From: Streptomyces sp. JJ38
GTDB lineage: Bacteria > Actinomycetota > Actinomycetes > Streptomycetales > Streptomycetaceae
Assembly: GCF_019303475.1 (NCBI RefSeq)
Contig: NZ_JABLSI010000013.1
Location: 162,078 to 226,077 of the forward strand
Direction: 5' to 3'
Length of the DNA stretch: 64,000 bases
How positions within the stretch are numbered: the stretch's first letter is position 1; each line of letters starts with the position of its first letter. The notes under the pieces are model-generated. The model searched no databases. It was not told the origin of the DNA and saw only the letters and a program-made list of their open reading frames with translations. Below, one piece after another: positions 25,198-33,374 of the stretch. A program made the position numbers and the translations under genes.

Positions 25198-25697
25198 GCG
25201 GCCGGCGCGGTCTGGGCGACCTGCGGGTTGGTGTGTAGCCATTGGAGGAGCAGGTCGCGCGGCCCGGCGAGGTCCGCGACGGCGTCCGCGCTCGGCAGCG
25301 GACCGTCTGTTGCAGCGCGAGGACTACCGTCCGCGGCGACGACCGGTGCCTCGGCCAGGGCGGCAAGCGTGTGCTGGATCCGGCCGGTGAAGTCGCAGAC
25401 TGCGGCCGGGTAGGCGTGGCGGCGTGCCCAGCGAGCGCTCGCGTCGTAGATGTCGGCCAGCTCCAGCCCCGGCGCGGTCAGGCCGAGACCGGAGCCGGGG
25501 CGGACGAGACCGAGGGCGCGGGCAAGGTCCGTAGCCTGACGGAGGCGGTGCACAGGGAGATCGGCGAGGGTGCGTGCCAGCCCGCGCGGCGGGATGGGGC
25601 CGTTGTCGTCGATCTCGGTGATCAGCCGGATCAGCGCCGGTGACGACAGCACCGTGCAGGCGTGGCGGACGTCGGCTGTGGAGGGTGCGGTGGTCAT
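25194..25697 (-). CDS. Winged-helix-like protein linked to an HxlR regulator
   Basis: The protein has 167 residues. ATG 25697 overlaps the HxlR stop and the end overlaps the MFS start. The pattern LSSPALIRLITEIDDNGPIPPRGLARTL with VHRLRQATDLARALGLV fits a winged helix related to the HxlR/ArsR type, and the C-terminal half is helical (SARWARRHAYPAA). It is probably a partner or second regulator of the MFS module. This is inferred from order and pattern. Confidence 0.65.
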   Translation of the reverse strand: MTTAPSTADVRHACTVLSSPALIRLITEIDDNGPIPPRGLARTLADLPVHRLRQATDLARALGLVRPGSGLGLTAPGLELADIYDASARWARRHAYPAAVCDFTGRIQHTLAALAEAPVVAADGSPRAATDGPLPSADAVADLAGPRDLLLQWLHTNPQVAQTAPAA

Positions 25698-26545
25698 CGG
25701 CGCGGGCCTCCCGCCGGGAGTGCCGTCTTCGGGCGGGCGGGGGTGGCGTGGGAGAACAGATCGCGGTGCTGCCACGTCGGTGGCGAGGTGTGGCCCACTC
25801 GGACCGGCGCCGGGCGTGCAGCTGGGGCCGGCAGCAGTGATTGGTTACTGACCCACGTAGTGGGAGCGGGCGCGGCATCCGGGCGTCCCCAGACCGGGTG
25901 CCGGACGGCCTGGGAGAGCGGCTGTCCGGCAGACCATGCGGACAGCGCCCCGAAGACGGGGGCCAGGCCGCCGCCGGCGTCGGACAGGCGGTAGGGCTGC
26001 CCGAGGCCGTCGGTGTCGACCAGGCCGTCGGCCACGAGCTGCCGCAGCGGCGGGTAGACGTTGGTCCAGTCGCTGCCGGGCATGGCGACCCTGGCAAGCG
26101 TCCGGCCGCTGGCCTCTCCACGGGACTTCAGCACCCACAGGATGGCGGCGGCGTGCCGCCGCGTGAGGAGGGTGAGGCTGTCCTCGATCTGCTCGATCGC
26201 CGGCAGCGGCCGGTCCGTCTTCTCCAGATGCGTCTCGGCCCAGGTGACGATCAGCGGCAGTACCGGCAGCAGCGCTGTCGCGCGGTCGGTGTGGCCGTAG
26301 GTGACGTGGCGCGAGGTGTGCTCGGTGCGCTGGACGAGGCCGGCATCGCACAGGGCCCGCAGCTTGGGATGGAGCTGGCCGCTCTGCAGCCAGGACACCT
26401 TGGCCGCTATCTCGCTGTAGCGCAGCGGCGGGCCGGAAAGGGCCAGCATGATCCGCACGTTCCATCGCGGAGTGATCATGGCGAGGGCCTCGGTAACCCG
26501 CGCGATGTCGGCGTCGGTGTCGGGGGGCAGAGCGGTGATGGCCAA
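25694..26545 (-). CDS. HxlR-family transcriptional regulator, two winged-helix domains
   Basis: The protein has 283 residues. Domain one (about 15-95) has TPRWNVRIMLALSGPPLRYSEIA and LHPKLRALCDAGLVQR, the HxlR core. Domain two (about 115-205) repeats the pattern with LTRRHAAAILWVLKSRGE and VYPPLRQLVADGLVD. The tail is proline-rich. HxlR proteins bind DNA as dimers and often sense redox or aldehyde stress, but no cysteine typical of redox sensing is seen in the first domain. The gene heads the HxlR - winged helix - MFS operon, all with 4-bp overlaps. Confidence 0.8.
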   Translation of the reverse strand: MAITALPPDTDADIARVTEALAMITPRWNVRIMLALSGPPLRYSEIAAKVSWLQSGQLHPKLRALCDAGLVQRTEHTSRHVTYGHTDRATALLPVLPLIVTWAETHLEKTDRPLPAIEQIEDSLTLLTRRHAAAILWVLKSRGEASGRTLARVAMPGSDWTNVYPPLRQLVADGLVDTDGLGQPYRLSDAGGGLAPVFGALSAWSAGQPLSQAVRHPVWGRPDAAPAPTTWVSNQSLLPAPAARPAPVRVGHTSPPTWQHRDLFSHATPARPKTALPAGGPRR

Positions 26546-26584
26546 GGGAGGAACTCCTGGGTGGGTGAAAGGAGGCGGCAGCAG

Positions 26585-27046
26585 TCAGCGGCTTCGAGCA
26601 GCGCTCGCAGCCGGGGCGGGGAGAGCGGGCGCGGCGGGTACGCCCGGCACGGGATCCGGGGACGGCTGGGGCGCGGGAGCGCGTCCAAGACTTTGGAGAA
26701 CGGCGGAGACCGCTTTTGCTTGGACATCGCGTACGGCAACCGCTTCGGCGAGCCGGCGGGCGCAGTCGAGAACGTGAGAGACCTCGTGTCCGCCGATGTG
26801 CCGCTCGGTATGGACGAGCTGGGCGAGGCGGTCCCGGTGGAAGGCGATGCTCCGCTCGGCGAGAGCGAGGTCGTCGTGCATGCCGAGCAGGGCGGAGAGC
26901 ATGCCGGGCGGCTGGCCCTGTGCGTGGGTTTCGAGGTCGGCCAGGGGGGCGGCGTACAGGTCCTCTATCCGTCCGGCTACCTCGGTGGACGTGAGGTCGA
27001 GCAATCGGGAGCTTTCACGGTCTTGGGGTCGGGGCCGCCCCGGCAC
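26585..27046 (-). CDS. Small helical protein, member of a local paralogue family
   Basis: The protein is 153 residues from GTG 27046, an uncertain start with no ribosome site. The start overlaps the upstream gene by 32 bp. The sense up to 27292 is only a shadow. Its core, LALAERSIAFHRDRLAQLV, then the segment with LAEAVAVRDVQAKAVSAVL, matches the pattern in three neighbours (27015-27461, 27458-27964, 28882-29583). Helix-rich, no membrane segment. Function unknown. Confidence 0.5.
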   Translation of the reverse strand: MPGRPRPQDRESSRLLDLTSTEVAGRIEDLYAAPLADLETHAQGQPPGMLSALLGMHDDLALAERSIAFHRDRLAQLVHTERHIGGHEVSHVLDCARRLAEAVAVRDVQAKAVSAVLQSLGRAPAPQPSPDPVPGVPAAPALPAPAASAARSR

Positions 27047-27461
27047 GTTGCGGTGCTGGGGCGGCGACGGTCCGGAGCGGGGCGGTGACCTTGTGCTGTG
27101 ACCGCTGGACGGGCCGGCGCTGCTGGGCGGGAGAGGGCATGGTGCGCAGCAAGTCGCCGAGCGCGGCGCGGTAGCCGTCGCGGGCTTCAAGTGCGGCCTC
27201 CAGCCACTGCGCGTCCATGCGCAAGTCGTTTGCGGAGAGTCCGCACATGTCTCGGTCGGGCGCCATGGCATCGTGCACGCGGTCGCGGACACGGACGACT
27301 TGCTCCTCGGCCAGGGCGAGAAGCGACCTCAGCTCCAATGCGCGGGTCATCGCCGCAGAGGCATCGGCACTGGCCGCCGTCTCGTAGAGCTCGACGACGG
27401 GTGCGCCGAACACGTCCTGCAGCCGATCGTCGGCGGTGCTGGGCTTGAGCCGGACGTTCAT
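27015..27461 (-). CDS. Small helical protein, member of a local paralogue family
   Basis: The protein has 148 residues, and ATG 27461 overlaps the upstream stop (ATGA). The core pattern is LLALAEEQVVRVRDRVHDAM, then WLEAALEARDGYRAALGDLL, the same two-helix arrangement as in the adjacent genes. The C-terminus is rich in P, R and T. It is likely a soluble two-helix protein that may dimerise. Nothing points to an enzyme. Confidence 0.6.
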   Translation of the reverse strand: MNVRLKPSTADDRLQDVFGAPVVELYETAASADASAAMTRALELRSLLALAEEQVVRVRDRVHDAMAPDRDMCGLSANDLRMDAQWLEAALEARDGYRAALGDLLRTMPSPAQQRRPVQRSQHKVTAPLRTVAAPAPQRAGAAPTPRP

Positions 27462-27964
27462 CGCTGGGCGGCCCTTCTGGTTCGTGGCGCTGTTGCTGGT
27501 GAAGCCGAGGGCGGGCGCGGTGCGCTGGTCTGCACGGCAGGGCCCTTACACGCGCCGCGGAGACGGGCGAGTCGTTCGGCGGCGAGATCCTTCTTCGCTG
27601 GAGCGTCGGGGTCGAGAAGCCACCGCACGACCTGAGCCCGGCCATCGCGTGCGGCGACGGCCGCGTTGACGCGGTGGGCGAGGTCCATCGTCGGGTCGTC
27701 GTCCACTTCGCTGGGCTGTGTCTCCAGCGCGGCGAGGAGGTCGTCCTCCGCCCGGTCGAGCGCCGCCTGGGACGCGGTCAAAAGGCCGTGCCACTTGACG
27801 ACGTCGGTGGCATCCGCGTGGACAGCCGGTGCGGCGGCGACCGCGGCCGTCAGCTGCTCCATGTCCATCCCGAAGCGTGCTTCGATCTGTTCGGTGAGCA
27901 CGCCCACGACATCATCTGGGCCGTCGACTATTTCATCGGACAAGAAATTCTCCGGGTTGACCAC
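27458..27964 (-). CDS. Small helical protein, member of a local paralogue family
   Basis: The protein is 168 residues from GTG 27964 (GGAGG 12 nt upstream). It has an acidic N-terminal part, then AALDRAEDDLLAALETQ and VNAAVAARDGRAQVVRWLL, the paired-helix pattern shared with its neighbours. The C-terminal 30 residues are basic and proline-rich. First of three coupled genes read leftward. One copy of the hairpin repeat lies about 75 bp upstream. Confidence 0.6.
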   Translation of the reverse strand: MVNPENFLSDEIVDGPDDVVGVLTEQIEARFGMDMEQLTAAVAAAPAVHADATDVVKWHGLLTASQAALDRAEDDLLAALETQPSEVDDDPTMDLAHRVNAAVAARDGRAQVVRWLLDPDAPAKKDLAAERLARLRGACKGPAVQTSAPRPPSASPATAPRTRRAAQR

Positions 27965-28035
27965 ATGCGGAAGGGACCTCCGTACGGGAAGGGGGAATAC
28001 GCGGGAAGACGTCGGGGGTGATGTCCCGGCGGCTG

Positions 28036-28092
28036 TATAAGCGTCTGCAGGATTGCCGGTTTGGCCAACCGGCGATCGTCGGCTATGTTTCG
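28036..28092 (-). repeat. Dispersed hairpin element, copy A (minus orientation)
   Basis: On the minus strand it reads ACATAGC, then a stem of 11 bp around the loop GGCCA (28051-28077; one mismatch in the stem), then a less conserved tail. The core GCCGGTTGGCCAAACCGGC is shared with copies at 48140, 48886 and 63498. It lies between two leftward genes. Confidence 0.75.
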
Positions 28093-28114
28093 CAGCGCCA
28101 ATCGGCCTTGTCGG

Positions 28115-28417
28115 TCAACGCGATCGACCTGGCGGTCGCGGAACAGACGTCCTTGGCGGGTGGGCTGAGCGGATCTGCGGCGCGGCCGGGCGGAATGGCG
28201 GGAGGGGTCCGGCCGTGCCGCCGAGTCGGTTCTCGCACCGCTGCAGGGCTTTTTCGGCGGTGGCGAAGCCGCCTTCGCGCAGGGTGTGGGTCCACGCGTC
28301 GGTGTCGACCTCCTTGGCCACGACGCGGAACGGAGACGGGGTTCGCTCGTCGAGGGAGCGGAGCGCCACCACGGTGACCATGTCGTCCGGATCGTCGCGG
28401 GTGTAGGAGTAGGCCAT
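28115..28417 (-). CDS. Hypothetical protein, possibly the continuation of the preceding gene
   Basis: The frame has ATG 28417. Coding-like sense extends upstream in the same frame without another start (TRTLERRLAGDGDHYA) to the TAG at 28547-28549, which is also the stop of the preceding gene. The product (MAYSYTRDDPDDMVTVVALR with VAKEVDTDAWTH) has no family match. It may therefore be the second half of one longer gene cut by an amber codon. The C-terminus is P/R-rich. Confidence 0.5.
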   Translation of the reverse strand: MAYSYTRDDPDDMVTVVALRSLDERTPSPFRVVAKEVDTDAWTHTLREGGFATAEKALQRCENRLGGTAGPLPPFRPAAPQIRSAHPPRTSVPRPPGRSR

Positions 28418-28546
28418 CGCGTAGTGGTCGCCGTCGCCTGCGAGGCGTCGCTCCAGAGTCCGTGTCGCCTCATCCGCCGGCGGAGGTCCAACGTCGGGGT
28501 CGAGGTTGATGGCGTCGGGAGGGCAGCCGCGGTGTACCAGCCAGGA

Positions 28547-28825
28547 CTACGCCATCGAGGGCAGCGGCAGCGGAGCCTGCTCGAAGTCGAACGTCCGTTT
28601 TTCGTGGTCCCGGTGTAGGTGGACGGCGACGTACTGGGGGTCGCCGGGGTGGCCGTAGGTGGCGGTGCGGTCGAATAGGACGTAGTAGCTGTGCTCAGCG
28701 CTGGCGGTGTGGTGTTCGGCGAGCGGGACTAGCATGTCCTCGTGTACCGCGATGTGGCGGTAGAAGTCGCGGGAGATCCGCTCGTCCGCGTCGAGTTCGT
28801 CCAGTTCGAAGTCGACTTCAGGCAT
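28547..28825 (-). CDS. Hypothetical acidic protein of 92 residues
   Basis: The start is ATG 28825 (PEVDFELDELDADERI), with an AGGGG site upstream. The product is acidic at the N-terminus and strand-rich at the C-terminus (YYVLFDRTATYGHPGD then VAVHLHRDHEKRTFDFEQ). The ORF could be extended to 28912, but the added part resembles no coding sequence. It ends at TAG 28547, and open frame continues beyond it. Confidence 0.55.
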   Translation of the reverse strand: MPEVDFELDELDADERISRDFYRHIAVHEDMLVPLAEHHTASAEHSYYVLFDRTATYGHPGDPQYVAVHLHRDHEKRTFDFEQAPLPLPSMA

Positions 28826-28881
28826 GCGCCCCTGGGAGGGCGTCGATGGGGTGGAGGACAAGCAGGGGCCTTTCGGTGAGG

Positions 28882-29583
28882 TCAGCGCCGGTGTGCTGGG
28901 GTGGACGGCCATGCCCCGGGCCGGGCTGCGGTGTTCGGCACCTGTGTCCTGGCCGGCCGTAGGGCAGCGGCCAGCGCGGCGCGTCCGGCGGCGGTGAGAG
29001 CAACCGGCTGGCCGGCGTGCACGGGGTGGCTGGTGTCCCGGGAGAGCAGACCGGCGCCTTCTAGCCGCTGCAGCTCGGCGTAGGGGATGCGGGTACCGGA
29101 GGCAGTGGTCACCGACAGCCGGTGGGTCAGGAGATGCTCGTAGAGCTTGGCTCCGCCAGCGATGGCGAGCAGCACCGCCTGGTCCGCAGCCGAGATCGGC
29201 CTTCCGGTGGCCACTGACACGGTGCCGGCGGCGGCCTCGATCGGCTCCAGGTGGGCAATCACCTCTCGGGCCGCGGCGTCGCGTAGGGCGGCGGCCTCCT
29301 CCATCTGGTTCACGGTGCGGTTGATGCGCTCGAACAGAGCGCTGTCGACGGGGAACTCGCCGCTGGACAGGCGGTGGAGGAGCGTTCGGTGGAAGGTCAC
29401 ACCGCTCTCGGCCTGGGCCAGCTCGCGGTGCTGGTCGATCAGGCGGGCATGCGGCTCATCGAGGAGGCCGCGGTCCCGCTGGGCCCACAGGGTGTCGATG
29501 TCGTGTCCGGCTGCGGCCTCGATGCGGTGGTCGAGTGAGGAGACCGCACGCCGGGCTGATGCCGGCGCGGGATCAGAGGGCAT
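28882..29583 (-). CDS. Helical protein with a winged-helix-like C-terminus, local paralogue family
   Basis: The protein has 233 residues. ATG 29583 has AGGAGC 8 nt upstream. The N-terminal half has LAQAESGVTFHRTLLHRLSS and MEEAAALRDAAAREVIAHL, the paired-helix pattern shared with the three genes at 26.6-28.0 kb. The C-terminal part (ITA-type IPYAELQRLEGAGLLSRD, then VALTAAGRAALAAAL) looks like a winged helix. It could bind DNA through that part. Not a named family. Confidence 0.6.
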   Translation of the reverse strand: MPSDPAPASARRAVSSLDHRIEAAAGHDIDTLWAQRDRGLLDEPHARLIDQHRELAQAESGVTFHRTLLHRLSSGEFPVDSALFERINRTVNQMEEAAALRDAAAREVIAHLEPIEAAAGTVSVATGRPISAADQAVLLAIAGGAKLYEHLLTHRLSVTTASGTRIPYAELQRLEGAGLLSRDTSHPVHAGQPVALTAAGRAALAAALRPARTQVPNTAARPGAWPSTPAHRR

Positions 29584-29602
29584 AAGCGGGGGCTCCTAGT
29601 AG

Positions 29603-30088
29603 TCAGCGGGAGTGACGGTGCGAGGGGTTCTGCGCGGGGCGCGGGAGGCCCGGCATCGTGGTGGGCAGCGGTCCTGGCCCCGGGGCCGGGCGGCGGGTGG
29701 TGAGCTGCGGGGAGTGGGAGCGGGCCGCGTGGGTGCGGGCGCTGACCGGTCGGCGGGTCATCCCCAGGCGGCGGCCGACCTCGTCATAGACGTCGTTGCC
29801 GGCCCGCGGCCTGACCGCGATGACGTGGATCTCCCGCCGGTGCGCAGACGTCTCAGGCGCAGGACGCACCCCATAGACGACGCGCCAGTCTTTCCGGGAG
29901 TCCACGAACAGCTTGCGGTAGCCCTCCAAGTCGCCCGTCAGCCTGAGCCCGAAGCGCTCGGCGTTCACCACTTCCTGCAGGTAGACGAGGGTGAGGTCGC
30001 GGATGTCGCTGGGGGCCTGGAGGAGATCCGTCAGCGCGCGGGGGTCGAAGCTCAACCCGAAGGCCGCCCGCTGCTGCCCGCCGTTCAC
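29603..30088 (-). CDS. RelE/ParE-superfamily toxin-like protein
   Basis: The protein has 161 residues, and GTG 30088 overlaps the upstream TGA. Residues about 15-95 show the RelE fold: helices (DIRDLTLVYLQEVV), then LTGDLEGYRKLFVDSRKDWRVVYGV and REIHVIAVRPR, with an R-Y/R ending typical of RelE/ParE strands. The C-terminal 60 residues are basic and disordered, which the family usually lacks. No antitoxin-like neighbour is obvious, since the preceding gene is a DUF4913 protein. It may act as an mRNA interferase or gyrase inhibitor, or be a harmless relative. Confidence 0.6.
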   Translation of the reverse strand: MNGGQQRAAFGLSFDPRALTDLLQAPSDIRDLTLVYLQEVVNAERFGLRLTGDLEGYRKLFVDSRKDWRVVYGVRPAPETSAHRREIHVIAVRPRAGNDVYDEVGRRLGMTRRPVSARTHAARSHSPQLTTRRPAPGPGPLPTTMPGLPRPAQNPSHRHSR

Positions 30089-30738
30089 GCCGTCAGCTCA
30101 TTGGACTCACCGGGCCCGGAAGGCTCCGGTCCGGTCGCCGCCGCCTTCTCCCTACGAGCCGAGGGCGGCGGGCTGGGAAGGATCCGGTGGGCGGGTCGCT
30201 CCGGCGAGGTCATGCAGGCCGACAGCGGACCGCCGGGTGCACGGATGGCAGCCATCGCGTGCGTGAGGAAGTCCCGGTGCCACACGAAGGGACCAGACAA
30301 CCCTGCCTCGGGGTCCTTGTGCTGCTGGTAGGCCAGCCACAGGGCGTGAAGCCACGCCACGACATCGTCGTGCTCCTGCCACCGCAGGCACCAGGGCGCC
30401 GCCGTGGTGACCTCCGCGCCGTATACGGGCAGGAGGAAGTCGTCGACCCAGTCCGACAAGGCGTCGAGTTCGTCCTCGCGCTCCTCCCCGTCCAGCTCCA
30501 GAATCGGGCGCGGCTCGGCCGCCGGAGGTGGTCCTCCGAGCCCTGGCATGCCGAACGCCGTGAACGGCGACGGTCCGCCGGGGTCCGGTGCGGAGGCCAG
30601 ATGATCGAGCTGTTGCGCCTGCTGCGCCGACTGCTCCATCAGCCGCCGGACGCTGGCCTCGATCCCCTCCAGTTGGGGATCTGGGATCCGGACCGGCTCC
30701 AACTCCCCCTCAGCCGGGGATTTTACGGGTTCAGACAT
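30085..30738 (-). CDS. DUF4913 protein
   Basis: The protein has 217 residues. An N-terminal helical or disordered half is followed by the DUF4913 core: LSDWVDDFLLPVYGAE, PWCLRWQEHDDVVAWLHALW and WHRDFLTHAMAAIRAPGGPL. The family occurs on actinobacterial plasmids and conjugative elements and has no proven role. ATG 30738 follows TAGGAGG at 11 nt. The end overlaps the RelE-like gene by 4 bp, which recalls toxin-partner coupling, but DUF4913 is not a known antitoxin. Confidence 0.75.
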   Translation of the reverse strand: MSEPVKSPAEGELEPVRIPDPQLEGIEASVRRLMEQSAQQAQQLDHLASAPDPGGPSPFTAFGMPGLGGPPPAAEPRPILELDGEEREDELDALSDWVDDFLLPVYGAEVTTAAPWCLRWQEHDDVVAWLHALWLAYQQHKDPEAGLSGPFVWHRDFLTHAMAAIRAPGGPLSACMTSPERPAHRILPSPPPSARREKAAATGPEPSGPGESNELTA

Positions 30739-30881
30739 GAAAGGCGCGGCCTCCTAGAAAGGGAAGTAGAAGCGGTGACGAGCAGATCACCCGTCGTGCC
30801 ATGAATGAGGCGTGGCAAGCCATCGCCCATGGGGGCGAATTAGCGCCCCGGTAACCGGCCGTAGGGAATGCCGTTGCGGCG

Positions 30882-31637
30882 TCAGGCGGTGAGATCCACG
30901 TCATCCTGCGTGAGGGATTCGCGGATCGTCTCTGTGAGCCGGTCGGCCGCGATAGAGGCGTAATGCTGCGTCTTCTCCACGCCGATGAAGTCCCTGCCTT
31001 CGAGCAGGGAGGCGACACCTGTTGAGCCGGATCCGGCGCAGAAGTCGAGCACCGTGCCACCCGGCGGGGCGATCTTGACCAGCTCGCGCATCACGGACAC
31101 GGGCTTTTGGGTGATGTGCTGGCGCTTCGCACCTGACGGCTGCGAGGCACTGTAGAGGCCCGGCAAGTACACCGGATTCCGCGAGGCGTCGATCGCACCC
31201 TTCGAGGCCCAGACGATGAACTCGCAGTTCTGCGTGAAGCGACCCTTCTGGGGCCTGGCCTGCGGCTTGTGCCAGGCCAGTACCCCTCGCCACAGCCAGC
31301 CGGCCGCCTGGATCGCGTCCGTTGTGATGGGGAGCTGGCGCCAGTCAGTGAACAGGAGCGCGGTGCCGCCGGTGCGGGTCGCCCGGTGGGCTTCGGTCAT
31401 GATCTGCGTCAGCCAGAAGCCGTAGGACCTCTGATCCATGTTCTCACCGGTGAAGTCGGCCAGGGTGTGCTTGGCATCGGCGGAGGTGTACTTCTGCTTC
31501 GCTGAGCGGCTGGTGCGTTCCTTCGCGGTCCTCCCACCGCTGTTGTACGGCGGGTCGGTAATCACGGAGTCGACACAGCCGTCCGGCAGCTCGGAAAGGA
31601 CGGCGAGGGCGTCGCCCTGGTGCAGGGAAAAAGGCAA
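30882..31637 (-). CDS. Beta-class DNA methyltransferase (N6-adenine or N4-cytosine)
   Basis: The protein is 251 residues from the TTG at 31637. A longer frame begins with TTG 31739, but the homologous segment opens SLHQGDALAVLSEL. The motif order places it in the beta class: catalytic DPPYNSGG near residue 28, target-recognition part in the middle, FCAGSGSTG (the SAM motif I) near residue 199, and GVEKTQHY after it. Without a cognate endonuclease nearby it is probably a solitary methyltransferase that protects the element. It is leftward, divergent from the conjugation operon. Confidence 0.82.
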   Translation of the reverse strand: MPFSLHQGDALAVLSELPDGCVDSVITDPPYNSGGRTAKERTSRSAKQKYTSADAKHTLADFTGENMDQRSYGFWLTQIMTEAHRATRTGGTALLFTDWRQLPITTDAIQAAGWLWRGVLAWHKPQARPQKGRFTQNCEFIVWASKGAIDASRNPVYLPGLYSASQPSGAKRQHITQKPVSVMRELVKIAPPGGTVLDFCAGSGSTGVASLLEGRDFIGVEKTQHYASIAADRLTETIRESLTQDDVDLTA

Positions 31638-31842
31638 AGAAGAACCCCGATTCGGGTGTGGAAGCGCGGAGGGAACTGCCCATCTCGCACACGGATCCCA
31701 GCGGGCCGGGATTGGGCATACAGAAGCCCGTGGCCGCAAACCGGGGAGGCGAGGGGGAGTTCCAAAACTGTAGACGCGATTTCGCCGACGACCAAGAAGT
31801 CAGCTGCTGAAGTGCCGGATTCCGGTACGTCGCGCCGACTTT

Positions 31843-31871
31843 TTGGTCAACGGCCGATTCGGGCCTACTGT
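31843..31871 (+). promoter_or_regulatory. Candidate promoter of the conjugation operon
   Basis: TTGGTC (31843-31848), a 17-bp spacer and TACTGT (31866-31871) match a Streptomyces vegetative promoter. They lie about 225 bp upstream of the first ORF of the operon. The remaining 31638-32094 interval shows no coding sequence. It holds two scattered copies of CCGATTCGGG (about 31652 and 31856). Confidence 0.4.
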
Positions 31872-32094
31872 TTTTGAACCGGCCGGCGCTCACCGCCGCT
31901 GGCTTCCCCCGCCTTTGCCTCGCGGAGGTTTCCCTCCCGCGGCACACCTAGCTCACAGGTCGGCCCGCCAAGCGAGCGGCAACTCGCCCGCGCCGGCCAA
32001 CATTCCCGATCGCCCGCCCTCCCGGCTGCCGTGCCCCTTCCGCCACACGCCACGCGCACACGGCACGCCGGACACCGCACCGCAAGGACACCTC

Positions 32095-32157
32095 ATGACG
32101 TCTCGCTATCCTCCCCTGCCCGCAAACCCTGACCGGCCAGCGGGCCACACGGGTTGA
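32095..32157 (+). CDS. Leader-type short ORF (20 codons)
   Basis: ATG 32095 follows AAGGACACCTC and runs 20 codons to TGA 32155. The TGA overlaps the TTG start of the next gene as TTGA. Alternatively the two were one gene and a base was lost at 32150-32155, since the spacer would make a cytoplasmic N-terminus ahead of a membrane span. Confidence 0.45.
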   Translation: MTSRYPPLPANPDRPAGHTG

Positions 32158-33269
32158 AGGCGCTCGCCGCCGGCATCGGCGTCGTCTGCCTCTCCCCCTT
32201 CCTCCTCGGCGGCGCGGCCATGATGATGGCCAGCTCCAGCGAAGCCGCCACCCCCACCAGAGCCATCAGCCAGTGCCTCCCCGACCTGGACACGGACGAG
32301 GTCACCGAGCAGGTCACCAAAATCCTCGACGGCGCGGACGCCTCCGACATCCGCATCGAGGGCCTGGACCTGCCCGGCGAACAGATCCCGCACGCCCAGA
32401 CCATCGTCGCCACCGGCATCAGCCTGCAGGTGCCCCGGCGGGGCCAGATCGTCGCGCTGGCCACAGCAATGCAGGAGAGCCGACTGCGCAACCTCGCCTA
32501 CGGCGACCGCGACTCGCTCGGCCTCTTCCAGCAGCGGCCCACCCAAGGCTGGGGTACAGCCGAGCAGATCCGCGACCCCGTGTACGCGAGCGAGCGGTTC
32601 TACAAGGCACTGCTGAAGGTTGACGGCTGGCAGCAGATGACCGTGACGCAGGCAGCACAGGCCGTGCAGAAGTCCGGCTTCCCGGACGCGTACGCGCAGT
32701 GGGAGCCGCTCGCAACGGCGCTGCAGAAGGCCATCGCCGCCACCTTCCCCGGCGCCGACCGCGGCAACCCCGGCGAGGACGCCGGCGACGAACCGGCCCT
32801 CTCGGGCTGCGGCCCGCAGGACGGCACCTTCGGGCCGATCCCCGAAGGTGCCGTACCCAAGGGCTACAACATCCCGGAGGACACCGACCCGCGTGCCCGC
32901 AAGGCGATCGTCTGGGCGATGCACCAGCTCGGCACGATGTACCAGTGGGGCGGCTCGTGCACGGCCCCGCACGGCCCTGATCCGATGGGCCGCTGCGACT
33001 GCAGCTCGCTGATGCAGCAGGCATACAAGCACGCCGGAATCGCCCTCACCCGCACTACATACACACAGGTCAACGAGGGCAAGGCCGTTTCCCCGAAGGC
33101 ACTGGAGCCCGGCGACCTGATCTTCAGCCGCGGCACCGCTGCCCGCCCGGAACACGTCGGCATGTACCTGGGCGAGGGCCTCGTCATCGAGGCCCCGCGC
33201 ACTGGAAGACCCACCCGGATCTCCCTGATCAAGGACTGGGCCGTCCTTGCCGCGCGCCGCGTCGTCTGA
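32154..33269 (+). CDS. Lytic transglycosylase / NlpC-P60 wall hydrolase of the transfer operon
   Basis: The protein is 371 residues from TTG 32154. After a hydrophobic N-terminal span (GIGVVCLSPFLLGGAAMMM) comes a transglycosylase-like domain with ALATAMQESRLRN (catalytic E) and LGLFQQRPTQGWGT, at about residues 95-180. Then an NlpC/P60 (C40) peptidase follows with YQWGG, CDCSSLMQQAY (catalytic C near residue 282), EHVGMYLG (H) and a polar third residue. Such bifunctional hydrolases open the wall for conjugation. The start codon overlaps the leader ORF stop. Confidence 0.85.
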   Translation: MKALAAGIGVVCLSPFLLGGAAMMMASSSEAATPTRAISQCLPDLDTDEVTEQVTKILDGADASDIRIEGLDLPGEQIPHAQTIVATGISLQVPRRGQIVALATAMQESRLRNLAYGDRDSLGLFQQRPTQGWGTAEQIRDPVYASERFYKALLKVDGWQQMTVTQAAQAVQKSGFPDAYAQWEPLATALQKAIAATFPGADRGNPGEDAGDEPALSGCGPQDGTFGPIPEGAVPKGYNIPEDTDPRARKAIVWAMHQLGTMYQWGGSCTAPHGPDPMGRCDCSSLMQQAYKHAGIALTRTTYTQVNEGKAVSPKALEPGDLIFSRGTAARPEHVGMYLGEGLVIEAPRTGRPTRISLIKDWAVLAARRVV

Positions 33270-33374
33270 CGCCGCCGTTCCCCTCCCGCGCCGTTCGCGC
33301 ACTTCCCCCTTCTCCCTCACCTTTCCGCCTGCCCAGCCCTGTTGGCCTGGGCACGCAAGGAGCCCGCCATACCC

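Noticed and set aside
30085..30088. DUF4913 protein as antitoxin of the RelE-like protein
   Set aside because: The 4-bp overlap is suggestive, but DUF4913 has no known antitoxin features and occurs without RelE genes, so the pair is not claimed as a toxin-antitoxin system.
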